The notes under the pieces were generated by a model that saw only the letters and a list, made by a program, of their open reading frames with translations, searched no databases and was not told the DNA's origin. Of a DNA stretch of 64,000 bases, positions 37,101 to 50,400 are shown one piece after another. How positions within the stretch are numbered: position 1 is the stretch's first letter; each line of letters starts with the position of its first letter. This DNA is from Hydractinia symbiolongicarpus (Eukaryota > Cnidaria > Hydrozoa > Anthoathecata > Hydractiniidae). The position numbers were made by a program, and so were the translations under genes. The DNA is taken from positions 7,318,001 through 7,382,000 of the forward strand of contig NC_079880.1 of assembly GCF_029227915.1 (NCBI RefSeq), written 5' to 3'.

Positions 37101-40100
37101 TTATTTATCTAAATTTTAAATGAAGCGCTACCACAACGCCCAGTGTAATCGCTGAGTTCCGGCAATCATGTGAAATTTAGAAGAATGTTATTTCTTGGAA
37201 TCCAATTGTCTCACTTATAACATTTATAAGGTCACAGTCCAAAATCAGTTCAATTAAGTGCTACAGTCCATCGTTTCACTGCTAAATGCGATGCAACCTA
37301 GTAATGTGAGAAAAAAATCGCTAAATAAATGTTGGTACGAATATGTGACGCAACCGTTGTAACTGAAGTGGATTAATACCGTTAGAAAGTCAATGAAATG
37401 TAGTTTTTGAAACTGTCGCAATTTCTTCAGCGCGCGATAACGGCTAGGATTGGTCCCACAGTAAAAATAACTTATTTATCTAAATTTTTAAATAAAGCGC
37501 TACCACAGCGCCCAGTGTAATCGCTGAGTTCCGGCAATCACGTCAAATTAAGAAGACTGTTATTTCTTGGAGTCCAATGGTCTCATTTATCAGATTTATC
37601 AGGTCACAGTCCAAAGTTTGTTCAATTAAGGCCCACAGTCCATCGTTTCATTGTTAACAGCGATTCAACCTAGTAATAACAGATAAATATCGCTAAATAC
37701 ATGTTGGTACGAATATGTGACGCAACCGTTGTAACTGAAGCGGATTGATACTGTTACAATGTAAATGAAATGTAGTTCTTAAAAGTGTCGCTACTTCTTC
37801 GGCGCGCGATAACGGCTAGGATTGGTCCCACAGTAAAAATGACTTATTTATCTACATTTTTAAATGAAGCGCTACCACAGCGCCCAGTGTAATCGCTGAG
37901 TTCCGGCAATCACGTCAAATTAAGAAGAATGTTATTTCTTGGAGTCCAATTGTCTCATTTCTCACATTTATCAGGTCACAGTCCAAAGTTAGTTCAATTA
38001 AGTCCCACAGTCAATCGTTGCATAGTTAAAAGCGATTCATTCTAGTAATATCAGGAAAATATCGCTAAATACATGTTGGTACGAATATGTGACCCAACCA
38101 TTGTAACTCAAACGGACTGACACTGTTAGAAAGTCAATGAAATGTAGTATTTGAAACTGTCTCTATTTCTTCAGCGCGCGCTAACGGCTAGGATTCGTCC
38201 CACAGTTAAAAAGTGACTTTTTCATCTTAATTTTCAAATGAAGCGCTACCACATCGCCCATTGTACTCGCTGAGTTGCAGCAATCACGTCAAATTAAGAA
38301 GAATGTTATTTCTTGGAATCCAATTGTCTCACTTATAACATTTTTAAGGTCACAGTCCAAAATCAGTTCAATTAAGTGCTACAGTCCATCGTTTCACTGT
38401 TAAATGCGATGCAACCTAGTAATGTGAGAAAAAAAATCGCTAAATACATGTTGGAACGAATATGTGACGCAACCATTGTAACTGAAGTGGATTAATACCG
38501 ATAGAAAGTCAATGAAATGTAGTTTTTGAAACTGTCGCAATTTCTTCAGCGCACGATAACGGCTAGGATTGGTCCCACAGTAAAAATAACTTATTTATCT
38601 AAATTTTTAAATAAAGCGCTACCACAGCGCCCAGTGTAATCGCTGAGTTCCGGCAATCACGTCAAATTAAGAAGACTGTTATTTCTTGGAGTCCAATGGT
38701 CTCATTTATCACATTTATCAGGTCACAGTCCAAAGTTAGTTCAATTAAGGCCCACAGTCCATCGTTTCATTGTTAAAAGCGATGCAACCTAGTAATATCA
38801 GAAAATATCGCTAAATAAATGTTGGTACGAATATGTGACCCAATCGTTATAACTCAAACAGATTGACACCCTTAGAAAGTCAATGAAATGTAGTTTTTGA
38901 AACTGTCGCTTTTTCTTCAGCGCGCAATAAGGGCTAGGATTGGTCCCACGGTAAAAAATGACTTATTTATGTAAATTTTAAATCAAGCGCTCCCACAACG
39001 CCCAGTGTAATCGCTGAGTTCCGGCAATCATGTGAAATTTAGAATAATGTTATTTCTTGGAATCCAATTGTCTCACTTATAACATTTATAAGGTCACAGT
39101 CCAAAATCAGTTCAATTAAGTGCTACAGTCCATCGTTTCACTGCTAAATGCGATGCAACCTAGTAATGTGAGAAAAAAATCGCTAAATACATGTTGGAAC
39201 GAATATGTGACCCAACCATTGTAACTCAAACGGGGTGACACTGTTAGAAAGTCAATGAAATGTAGTATTTGAAACTGTCTCTATTTCTTCAGCGCGCGCT
39301 AACGGCTAGGATTCGTCCCACAGTTAAAAAGTGACTTTTTCATCTTAATTTTCAAATGAAGCGCTACCACATCGCCCATTGTACTCGCTGAGTTGCGGCA
39401 ATCACGTCAAATTAAGAAGAATGTTATTTCTTGGAATCCAATTGTCTCACTTATAACATTTATAAGGTCACAGTCCAAAATCAGTTCAATTAAGTGCTAC
39501 AGTCCATCGTTTCACTGTTAAATGCGATGCAACCTAGTAATGTGAGAAAAAAATCGCTAAATACATGTTGGAACGAATATGTGACGCAACCGTTGTAACT
39601 GAAGTGGATTAATACCGATAGAAAGTCAATGAAATGTAGTTTTTGAAACTGTCGCAATTTCTTCAGCGCGCGATAATGGCTAGGATTGGTCCCACAGTAA
39701 AAATAACTTATTTATCTAAATTTTTAAATAAAGCGCTACCACAGCGCCCAGTGTAATCGCTGAGTTCCGGCAATCACGTCAAATTAAGAAGACTGTTATT
39801 TCTTGGAGTCCAATGGTCTCATTTATCACATTTATCAGGTCACAGTCCAAAGTTAGTTCAATTAGGCCCACAGTCCATCGTTTCATTGTTAAAAGCGATG
39901 CAACCTAGTAATATCAGAAAATATCGCTAAATAAATGTTGGTACGAATATATGACCCAATCGTTGTAACTCAAACAGATTGACACCCTTAGAAAGTCAAT
40001 GAAATGTAGTTTTTGAAACTGTCGCTTTTTCTTCAGCGCGCAATAAGGGCTAGGATTGGTCCCACGGTAAAAAATGACTTATTTATCTAAATTTTAAATG

Positions 40101-41528
40101 AAGCGCTACCACAACGCCCAGTGTAATCGCTGAGTTCCGGCAATCATGTCAAATTAAGATGAATGTTATTTCTTGGAGTCCAATTGTCTCATTTCTCACA
40201 TTTATCAGGTCACAGTCCAAAGTTAGTTCAATTAAGTCCCACAGTCAATCGTTGCATAGTTAAAAGCGATTCATTCTAGTAATATCAGGAAAATATCGCT
40301 GAATACATGTTGGTACGAATATGTGACCCAACCATTGTAACTCAAACGGACTGACACTGTTAGAAAGTCAATGAAATGTAGTATTTGAAACTGTCTCTAT
40401 TTCTTCAGCGCGCGCTAACGGCTAGGATTCGTCCCACAGTTAAAAACTGACTTTTTCATCTTAATTTTCAAATAAAGCGCTACCACATCGCCCATTGTAC
40501 TCGCTGAGTTGCGGCAATCATGTCAAATTAAGAAGAATCTTATTTCTTGCAGCCCAATTGTGTCACCTTTACATTTATCAGGTCACAGCCTAAAATCAGT
40601 TCAATTAAGTCCCACAGTCAATCGTTTCATTGTTAAAAGCAATGCAACCTAGTAATATCAGAAGAATATCGCTAATACGAATATTTGACCCAACCGCTGT
40701 AACTCAAACGGACTGACACTGTTAGAAAGTCAATGAAATGTAGTATTTGAAACTGTCTCTATTTCTTCAGCGCGCGCTAACGGCTAGGATTCGTCCCACA
40801 GTTAAAAACTGACTTTTTCATCTTAATTTTCAAATGAAGCGCTACCACATCGCCCATTGTACTCGCTGAGTTGCGGCAATCATGTCAAATTAAGAAGAAT
40901 CTTATTTCTTGCAGCCCAATTGTGTCACCTTTACATTTATCAGGTCACAGCCTAAAATCAGTTCAATTAAGTCCCACAGTCAATCGTTTCACTGTTAAAA
41001 GCGATACAACCTAGTAATACCGGAAAGATATCACGAAATACATTTGGGTGCAAATATGTGACTCACTTGTTGTAACACAAACGGATTTATACTGTTAGAA
41101 ATTCATTGAAATTTAGTTTTTGAATCTGTTGCTATTTCTTCAGAGCGCGATAACGGCTACGATTGGTCCAACAGCACAAAATGACTTATTTGTCTACATT
41201 TTTGAATAAAGCGCTACCCCAGCGCCACGTGTAATCGCTGAGTTCCGGTAATCACGTCAAATTAAGAATAATGTTATTTCTTGAAGTCCAATTGTCTCCT
41301 TTATGACATTTATCAGGTCACAGTCCAAAGTTAGTTCAATTAAGTCCCACAGTCAATCGTTTCATTGTTAAAAGCGATGCAAGCTAGTAATGTCAGAAAA
41401 ATATCGCTAAATACATGTTGGTACGAATATGTCACGCAACCGTTATAACACAAACGGACTGACACCGTGAGAGAGTCAATGAAATCTAGTTTTTGAAACT
41501 GTCGCTCTTTCTTCAGCGCGCGATAACG
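31116..41528 (+). repeat. Variable-length higher-order repeat, six copies
   Basis: A diagnostic monomer (GGTCCCACGGTAAAAAAT, then CTACCACAACGCCCAG) starts at 31116, 33349, 35583, 37071, 38933 and 40049. Spacings are 2233, 2234, 1488, 1862 and 1116 bp, that is 6, 6, 4, 5 and 3 monomers. Within copies the usual order is this monomer, one ending in the GCGTCGCTATTTCTTCGGCG-like haplotype, GGATTCGTCCCACAG, GCTACGATTGGTCCAACAG, GGATTGGCCCCACAG, then a TAAATAAAGCG monomer. Other starts: 31488, 31860, 32233, 32606, 32978, 33721, 34095, 34468, 34840, 35212, 35955, 36327, 36700, 37443, 37815, 38187, 38562, 39305, 39679, 40421, 40783 and 41156. Shorter copies lack contiguous interior monomers, as expected from unequal exchange. 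Confidence 0.9.
40668..40681 (+). other. 11-bp deletion marker, copy 2
   Basis: The same ATCGCTAATACGAATATTTG deletion as at 31001, in the 362-bp monomer starting at 40421. Here it is joined to a 5' half of a different type (GGATTCGTCCCACAG with the GTCACCTTTACATTTATC centre). The marker has therefore moved by exchange onto another background. Confidence 0.9.
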
Positions 41529-43751
41529 GCTAGGATTGGCCCCACAGTAAAAATGACTTATTTATCTAAATTTTTAAATGAACCGCTACCACAGCGCCCA
41601 GTGTAATTGCTGAGTTCTGACAATCACGTCAAATTAAGAAGAATGTTATTTCTTGGAATCCAATTGTCTCACTTATAACATTTATAAGGTCACAGTCCAA
41701 AATCAGTTCAATTAAGAGCCACAGTCCATCATTTCACTGTTAAATGAGATGCAACCTAGTAATGTGAGAAAAAAATCGCTAAATACATGTTGGTACGAAT
41801 ATGTGACGCAACCGTTGTAACTGAAGTGGATTAATACCGTTAGAAAGTCAATGAAATGTAGTTTTTGAAACTGTCGCAATTTCTTCAGCGCGCGATAACG
41901 GCTAGGATTGGTCCCACAGTAAAAATAACTTATTTATCTAAATTTTTAAAAAAAGCGCTACCACAGCGCCCAGTGTAATCGCTGAGTTCCGGCAATCACG
42001 TCAAATTAAGAAGACTGTTAATTCTTGGAGTCCAATGGTCTCATTTATCACATTTATCAGGTCACAGTCCAAAGTTAGTTCAATTAAGGCCCACAGTCCA
42101 TCGTTTCATTGTTAAAAGCGATGCAACCTAGTAATATCAGAAAAAGATCGCTAAATACATGTTGGTACGAATATGTGACCCAATCGTTGTAACTCAAACA
42201 GATTGACACCCTTAGAAAGTCAATGAAATGTACTTTTTGAAACTGTCGCTAATTCTTCAGCGCGTGATAACGGCTAGGATTAGTCCCACAGTAAAAATTG
42301 ACTGATTTATCTAAATTTTTAAATGAAGCGCTACCAAAGCGCCCAGTATTATCGCTGAGTGTCGGCAATCATGTCAAATTAAGAAGAATGTTATTTCTTG
42401 GAATCCAACTGTCTTCTTTATCACATTTATCAGGTCACAGTCCAAAGTTAGTTCAATTAAGTCCCACAGTCAATCGTTTCATTGTTAAAAGCAATGCAAC
42501 CTAGTAATATCAGAAGAATATCGCTAATACGAATATTTAACCCAACCGCTGTAACTCAAACGGACTGACACCGTTAGAAAGTCAATGAAATCTAGTTTTT
42601 GAAACTGTTGCTCTTTCTTCAGCGCGCGATAACGGCTAGGATTGGCCCCACAGTAAAAATGACTTATTTATCTAAATTTTTAAATGAACCGGTACCACAG
42701 CGCCCAGTGTAATTGCTGAGTTCTGACAATCACGTCAAATTAAGAAGAATGTTATTTCTTGGAATCCAATTGTCTCACTTATAACATTTATAAGGTCACA
42801 GTCCAAAATCAGTTCAATTAAGAGCCACAGTCCATCGTTTCACTGTTAAATGAGATGCAACCTAGTAATGTGAGAAAAAAATCGCTAAATACATGTTGGT
42901 ACGAATATGTGACGCAACCGTTGTAACTGAAGTGGATTAATACCGTTAGAAAGTCAATGAAATGTAGTTTTTGAAACTGTCGCAATTTCTTCAGCGCGCG
43001 ATAACGGCTAGGATTGGTCCCACAGTAAAAATAACTTATTTATCTAAATTTTTAAAAAAAGCGCTACCACAGCGCCCAGTGTAATCGCTGAGTTCCGGCA
43101 ATCACGTCAAATTAAGAAGACTGTTATTTCTTGGAGTCCAATGGTCTCATTTATCACATTTATCAGGTCACAGTCCAAAGTTAGTTCAATTAAGGCCCAC
43201 AGTCCATCGTTTCATTGTTAAAAGCGATGCAACCTAGTAATATCAGAAAAAGATCGCTAAATACATGTTGGTACGAATATGTCACCCAATCGTTGTAACT
43301 CAAACAGATTGACACCCTTAGAAAGTCAATGAAATGTACTTTTTGAAACTGTCGCTAATTCTTCAGCGCGTGATAACGGCTAGGATTAGTCCCACAGTAA
43401 AAATTGACTGATTTATCTAAATTTTTAAATGAAGCGCTACCAAAGCGCCCAGTATTATCGCTGAGTGTCGGCAATCATGTCAAATTAAGAAGAATGTTAT
43501 TTCTTGGAATCCAATTGTCTCCTTTACCACATTTATCAGGTCACAGTCCAAAGTTAGTTCAATTAAGTCCCACATTCATTCGATTCACTGTTAAAAGCGA
43601 TTCAAAATAGTAATAACAGATAAATATCGCTAAATACATGTTGGTACGAATATGTGACGCAACCGTTGTAACTGAAGCGGATTGATACTGTTACAATGCA
43701 AATGAAATGTAGTTCTTAAAAGCGTCGCTATTTCATCGGCGAGCGATAATG
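41529..43751 (+). repeat. 1106-bp trimer, two copies
   Basis: Monomers 41529, 41901 and 42273 are followed by 42635, 43007 and 43379. The offset is 1106 bp and not 1116-1117, because the third monomer of copy 1 carries the 11-bp deletion at 42522 and is 362 bp. Both copies begin with GGATTGGCCCCACAG and share a TTTTTAAAAAAAGCGC change in the second monomer. The third monomer of copy 2 lacks the deletion and changes haplotype near 43570 (CACATTCATTCG). Confidence 0.92.
42522..42534 (+). other. 11-bp deletion marker, copy 3
   Basis: Third occurrence of the CGCTAATACGAAT deletion, in the monomer starting at 42273, followed by ATTTAACCCAACCGCTG. Upstream it shares AGCAATGCAACC and CAGAAGAAT with the copies at 31001 and 40668. 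Confidence 0.9.
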
Positions 43752-45329
43752 GCTAGGATTGGTCCCACAGTAAAAATGACTTATTTATCTAAATTTTTAA
43801 ATGAAGCGCTACCACAGCGCCCAGTGTAATCGCTGAGTTCCAGCAATCACGTCAAATTAAGAAGCATGTTATTTCTTGGAGTCCAATTGTCTCATTTCTC
43901 ACATTTATCAGGTCACAGTCCAAAGTTAGTTCAATTAAGTCCCACAGTCAATCGTTTCACTGTTAAAAGCGACACAACCTAGTAATACCGGAAAGATATC
44001 ACCAAATACATGTTGGTACGAATATGTGACTCACCTGTTGTAACGCAAACGGATTTATACTGTTAGAAAGTCAATGAAATTTAGTTTTTGAATCTGTTGC
44101 TATTTCTTCAGCGCGCGATAACGGCTACGATTGGTCCAACAGCACAAAATGACTTATTTGTCTACATTTTTGAATAAATCGCTACCCCAGAGACCAGTGT
44201 AATCGCCGAGTTCCGGCAATCATGTCAAATTAAGAAGAATGTTATTTCTTGGAGTCCAATTGTCTCACTTATAACATTTATAACGTCACAGTCCAAAATC
44301 AGTTCAATTAAGTGCCACAGTTAATCGTTTCACTGTTAAAAGCGATGCAACCTAGTAATATGACGAAAATATCGCTAAATACATGTTGGTACGAATATGT
44401 GACGCAACCGTTGTAACTGAAGCGGATTAATACCGTTAGAAAGTCAATGAAATGTAGTTTTTGAAACTGTCGCAACTTCTTCAGCGCGCGATAACGGCTA
44501 GGATTGGTCCGCCAGTACAAAATGACTTATTTATCTAAATTTTTAAATGAAGCGCTACCACAGCGCCCAGTGTAATCGCTGAGTTCCGGCAATCACGTCA
44601 AATTAAGAAGAATGTTATTTCTTGGAGCCCAATAGTCTCACTTATCACATTTATAAGGTAATAGTCCAAAATCAGTTCAATTAAGTCCCACAGTCAATCG
44701 TTTCACTGTTAAAAGCGATGCAACCTAGTAATAACAAATAAATATCGCTAAATACATGTTGGTACGAATATGTGACGCAACCGTTGAAACTGAAGCGGAT
44801 TAATACCGTTACAAAGTCAATGAAATGTAGTTCTTAAAAGTGTCGCTATTTCTTCGGCGCGCGATAACGGCTAGGATTGGTCCCACATTAAAAATGACTT
44901 ATTTATCTACATTTTTAAATGAAGCGCAACCACAGCGCCCAGTGTAATCGCTGAGTTCCGGCAATCACATCAAATTAAGAAGAATGTTATTTCTTGGAGT
45001 CCAAATGTCTCATTTATCACATTTATCAGGTTACAGTCCAAAGTTAGTTCAATTAAGTCCCACAGTCAATCGTTGCATAGTTAAAAGCGATGAAATCTAG
45101 TAACATCAGAAAAATATCGCTAAATACATGTTGGTACGAATATGTGACCCAACCATTGTAACTCAAACGGACTGACACTCTTAGAAAGTCAGTGAAGTGT
45201 AGCATTTGAAACTGTCTCTGTTTCTTCAGCGCGCGCTAGCGGCTAGGATTCCTCCAACAGGTAAAAAGTGACTTTTTCATCTTAATTTTCAAATGAAGCG
45301 CTACCACAGCGCCCAGTATTATCGCTGAG
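43752..45329 (+). repeat. Block resembling 18881-21832
   Basis: Monomers 43752, 44124, 44497, 44870 and 45242 follow the same order as 18881 or 20172, then 20540, 20913, 21286 and 21658. They share the GGTCCGCCAGTAC monomer (44497), the GGTCCCACATTAAAAATG monomer (44870) and the GGATTCCTCCAACAGG monomer (45242). They are more diverged than the two 1661-bp copies are from each other. Confidence 0.85.
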
Positions 45330-47477
45330 TTCCGGCAATCACGTCAAATTAAGAAGAATGTTATTTCTTGGAGCCCAATTGTCTCACTTATCACATTTAT
45401 AAGGTAATAGTCCAAAATCAGTTCAATTAAGTCCCACAGTCAATCGTTTCACTGTTAAAAGCGATACAACCTAGTAGTATGAGAAAAATATCGCTAAATA
45501 CATGTTGGTACAAATATGTGACGCAACCGTTGTATCTGAAGCAGATTAATACCGTTAGAAAGTCAATTAAATATAGTTTTTGAAACTGTCGCAATTTCTT
45601 CAGCGCGCGATAACGGCTAGGATTGGTCCCACAGTAAAAATGACTTATTTATCTACATTTTTAAATGAAGCGCTACCACAGCGCCCAGTGTAATCGCTGA
45701 CTTCCGGCAATCACGTCAAATTAAAAAGAATGTTATTTTTTGGAGTCCAATGGTCTCATTTATCACATTTATCTGGTCACAGTCCAAAGTTAGTTCAATT
45801 AAGTCCCACAGTCCATCGTTTCATTGTTAAAAGCGATGCAACCTAGTAATATCAGAAAAATATCGCTAAATACATGTTGGTACAAATATGTGATCCAACC
45901 ATTGTAACTCAAACGGACTGACACTGTTAGAAAGTCAGTGAAATGTAGCATTTGAAACTGTCTCCATTTCTTCAGCGCGCGCTAACGGCTAGAATTCCTC
46001 AAACAGTTAAAAAGTGACTTTTTCATCTTAATTTTCAAATGAAGCGCTACCACATCACCCATTCTAATCGCTGAGTTGCGGCAATCGTGTCAAATTAAGA
46101 AGCATGTTATTTCTTGCAGCCCAATTGTGTCACCTTTACATTTATCAGGTCATAGCCCAAAATCAGTTCAATTAAGTCCCACAGTCAATCGTTTCACTGT
46201 TAAAAGCGATACAACCTAGTAATACCGGAAAGATGTCACCAAATACATGTTGGTACGAATATGTGACTCACCTGTTGTAACACAAACGGATTTATACTGT
46301 TAGAAATTCAATGAAATTTAGTTTTTGAATCTGTTGCTATTTCTTCAGCGCGCGATAACGGCTAGGATTGGTCCCAAAGTAAAAATGACTTATTTATCTA
46401 AATTTTTAGATGAAGCGCTACCACAGCGCCCAGTGTAATCGCTGAGTTCCGGCAATCACGTCAAATTAAGAAGAATGTTATTTCTTGGAGCCCAATTGTC
46501 TCACTTATCACATTTATAAGGTAATAGTCCAAAATCAGTTCAATTAAGTCCCACAGTCAATCGTTTCACTGTTAAAAGCGATACAACCTAGTAGTATGAG
46601 AAAAATATCGCTAAATACATGTTGGTACAAATATGTGACGCAACCGTTGTAACTGAAGCAGATTAATACCGTTAGAAAGTCAATTAAATATAGTTTTTGA
46701 AACTGTCGCAATTTCTTCAGCGCGTGATAACGGCTAGGATTGGTCCCACAGTAAAAATGACTTATTTATCTACATTTTTAAATGAAGCGCTACCACAGCG
46801 CCCAGTGTAATCGCTGACTTCCGGCAATCACGTCAAATTAAAAAGAATGTTATTTCTTGGAGTCCAATGGTCTCATTTATCACATTTATCTGGTCACAGT
46901 CCAAAGTTAGTTCAATTAAGTCCCACAGTCCATCGTTTCATTGTTAAAAGCGATGCAACCTAGTAATATCAGAAAAATATCGCTAAATACATGTTGGTAC
47001 AAATATGTGATCCAATCATTGTAACTCAAACGGACTGACACTGTTAGAAAGTCAGTGAAATGTAGCATTTGAAACTGTCTCCATTTCTTCAGCGCGCGCT
47101 AACGGCTAGGATTCCTCAAACAGTTAAAAAGTGACTTTTTCATCTTAATTTTCAAATGAAGCGCTACCACATCGCCCATTCTAATCGCTGAGTTGCGGCA
47201 ATCGTGTCAAATTAAGAAGCATGTTATTTCTTGCAGCCCAATTGTGTCACCTTTACATTTATCAGGTCATAGCCCAAAATCAGTTCAATTAAGTCCCACA
47301 GTCAATCGTTTCACTGTTAAAAGCGATACAACCTAGTAATACCGGAAAGATGTCACCAAATACATGTTGGTACGAATATGTGACTCACCTGTTGTAACAC
47401 AAACGGATTTATACTGTTAGAAAGTCAATGAAATTTAGTTTTTGAATCTGTTGCTATTTCTTCAGCGCGTGATAACG
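45330..47477 (+). repeat. ~1117-bp trimer, two copies
   Basis: Starts 45616, 45988 and 46361 are repeated as 46733, 47105 and 47478 (offset 1117 bp). Shared private words are CGCTGACTTCCGGC, GATACAACCTAGTAGTATG and the GTGTCACCTTTACATTTATC centre. Similarity of copy 2 ends shortly after 47478, where a TTTGAATAAATCGC monomer follows. Related monomers occur at 24439-25554. Confidence 0.9.
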
Positions 47478-50400
47478 GCTAGGATTAGTCCCACAGTGAA
47501 AATTGACTTATTTATCTGAATTTTTGAATAAATCGCTACCCCAGCACCCAGTGTAATCCCTGAGTTCCGGCAATCATGTCAAATTAAAAAGAATGTTATT
47601 TCTTGGAGACCAATTTTCTCACTTATAACATTTATAACATCACAGTCCAAAATCAGTTCAATTATGTGCCACAGTCAATCGTTTCACTGGTAAAAGCGAT
47701 GCAACCTAGTAATATGAGAAACATATCGCTAAATACATGTTGGTACGAATATGTGACGCAACCGTTGTAACTGAAGCGGATTGATACCCTTAGAAAGTCA
47801 ATGAAATGTAGTTTTTGAATCTGTCTCTATTTCTTCTGCGCGTCCTAACGGCTACGATTGGTCCCACAGGACAAAATGACTTTTTTGTCTACATTTTTGC
47901 ATAAAGCGCTACCCCAGCGCCCAGTGTAATCGCTGAGTTCCGGCAATCATGTCAAATTAAGAAGAATGTTATTTCTTCGAGTCCAATTGTCTCACTTATC
48001 ACATTTATAAGGTCATAGTCCAAAATCAGCTCAATTAAGTGCCACAGTCAATCGTTTCACTGTTAAAAGCGATACAACTTAGTAATCTCGGAAAAAATCA
48101 CAAAATGCATGTTGGTACGAATATGTGACGCAACTGTTGTAGTTGAAACAGGACTGATACCGTCAGAAAGTCAAGGAAATGTAGTATTTGAAACTGTCTC
48201 TAATTCTTCAGCGCGCGCTAAGGGCTAGGATTGGTTCCACAGTAAAAATTGACTTATTTATCTAAATTTTTTAATGAAGCGCTACCCCAGCGCCCAGTGT
48301 AATCGCTGAGTTCCGGCAATCATGTCAAGTTATGAAGAATGTTATTTCTTGGAGTGCGATTGTCTCACTTATCACATTTATAAGGTCATAGTCCAAAGTT
48401 AGTTCAATTAAGTCCCACAGTCAATTTTTTCATTGTTAAAACCGATGCAACCAAGTAATACCAGAAAAAATATCGCTAAATACATGTTGGTACGAGCATG
48501 TGACCCGACCGTTGTAACTCAAACAAACTGACACCGTTAGAAAGTCAATAAAATGTACTTTTTGAAACTGTCGCTAATTCTTCAGCGCGCAATAGCGGCT
48601 AGGATTGGTCCCACACCACAAAATGACTTATTTGTTTACATTTTTGAATAAATCGCTACCCCAGCGCCCAGTGTAATCGCTGAGTTCCGGCAATCATGTC
48701 AAATTAAAAAGAATGTTATTTCTTGGAGACCAATTTTCTCACTTATAACATTTATAACCTCACAGTCCAAAATCAGTTCAATTATGTGTCACAGTCAATC
48801 GTTTCACTGGCAAAAGCGATGCAACCTAGTAATATGAGAAACATATCGCTAAATACATGTTGGTACGAATATGTGACGCAACCGTTGTAACTGAAGCGGA
48901 TTGATACCCTTAGAAAGTCAATGATATGTAGTTTTTGAATCTGTCTCTATTTCTTCTGCGCGTCCTAACGGCTACGATTGGTCCCACAGGACAAAATGAC
49001 TACTTTGTCTACATTTTTGAATAAAGCGCTACCCCAGCGCCCAGTGTAATCGCTGAGTTCCGGCAATCATTTCAAATTAAGAAGAATGTTATTTCTTCGA
49101 GTGCAATTGTCTCACTTATCACATTTATAAGGTCATAGTCCAAAATCAGCTCAATTAAGTCCCACAGTCAATCGTTTCACTGTTAAAAGCGATACAACTT
49201 AGTAATCTCGGAAGAAATCACTAAATGCATGTTGGTACGAATATGTGACGCAACTGTTGTAGTTGAAACGGACTGATACCGTCAGAAAGTCAATGAAATG
49301 TAGTATTTGAAACTGTCTCTAATTCTTCAACGCGCGCTAAGGGCTAGGATTGGTTCCACAGTAAAAATTGACTTATTTATCTAAATTTTTTAATGAAGCG
49401 CTACCACAGCGCGCAGTATTATCGCTGAGTGTCGGCAATCATGTCAAATTAAGAAGAATGTTGTTTCTTGGAATCCAGTTGTCTCACTTATAACATTTAT
49501 AAGGTCACAGTCCAAAATCAGTTCAATTAAGTGCTACAGTCAATCTTTTCACTGTTAAAAGCGATGCAACCTAGTAATATGAGAAAAATATCGCTAAATA
49601 CATGTTGGTACGAATATGTGACGCAACCGTTGTAACTGAAGCGGATTAATACCGTTAGAAAGTCAATGAAATGTAGTTTTTGAAACTGTCGCAACTTCTT
49701 CAGCGCGTGATAAGGGCTAGGATTGGTCCCAAAATAAAAATGACTTATTTATCTAAATTTTAAATGAAGCGCTACCACAACGCCCAGTGTAATGGCTGAG
49801 TTCCAGCAATCATGTCAAATTAAGATGAATGTTATTTCTTGGAGTCCAATTGTCTTATTTATCACATTCATCAGGTCACAGTACAAAGTTAGTTCAATTA
49901 AGTCCCACAGTCAATCGTTTCACTGTTAAAAGCGATACAACTTAGTAATCTCGGAAAAAATCACTAAATGCATGTTGGTACGAATATGTGACGCAACTGT
50001 TGTAGTTGAAACGGACTGATACCGTCAGAAAGTCAATGAAATGTAGTATTTGAAACTGTCTCTAATTCTTCAGCGCGCGCTAAAGGCTAGGATTGGTTCC
50101 ACAGTAAAAATTGACTTATTTATCTAAATTTTTTAATGAAGCGCTACCCCAGCGCCCAGTGTAATCGCTGAGTTCCGGCAATCATGTCAAGTTATGAAGA
50201 ATGTTATTTCTTGGAGTGCGATTGTCTCACTTATCACATTTATAAGGTCATAGTCCAAAGTTAGTTCAATTAAGTCCCACAGTCAATTCTTTCATTTTTA
50301 AAACCGATGCAACCAAGTAATACCAGAAAAAATATCGCTAAATACATGTTGGTACGAGCATGTGACCCGACCGTTGTAACTCAAACAAACTGACACCGTT

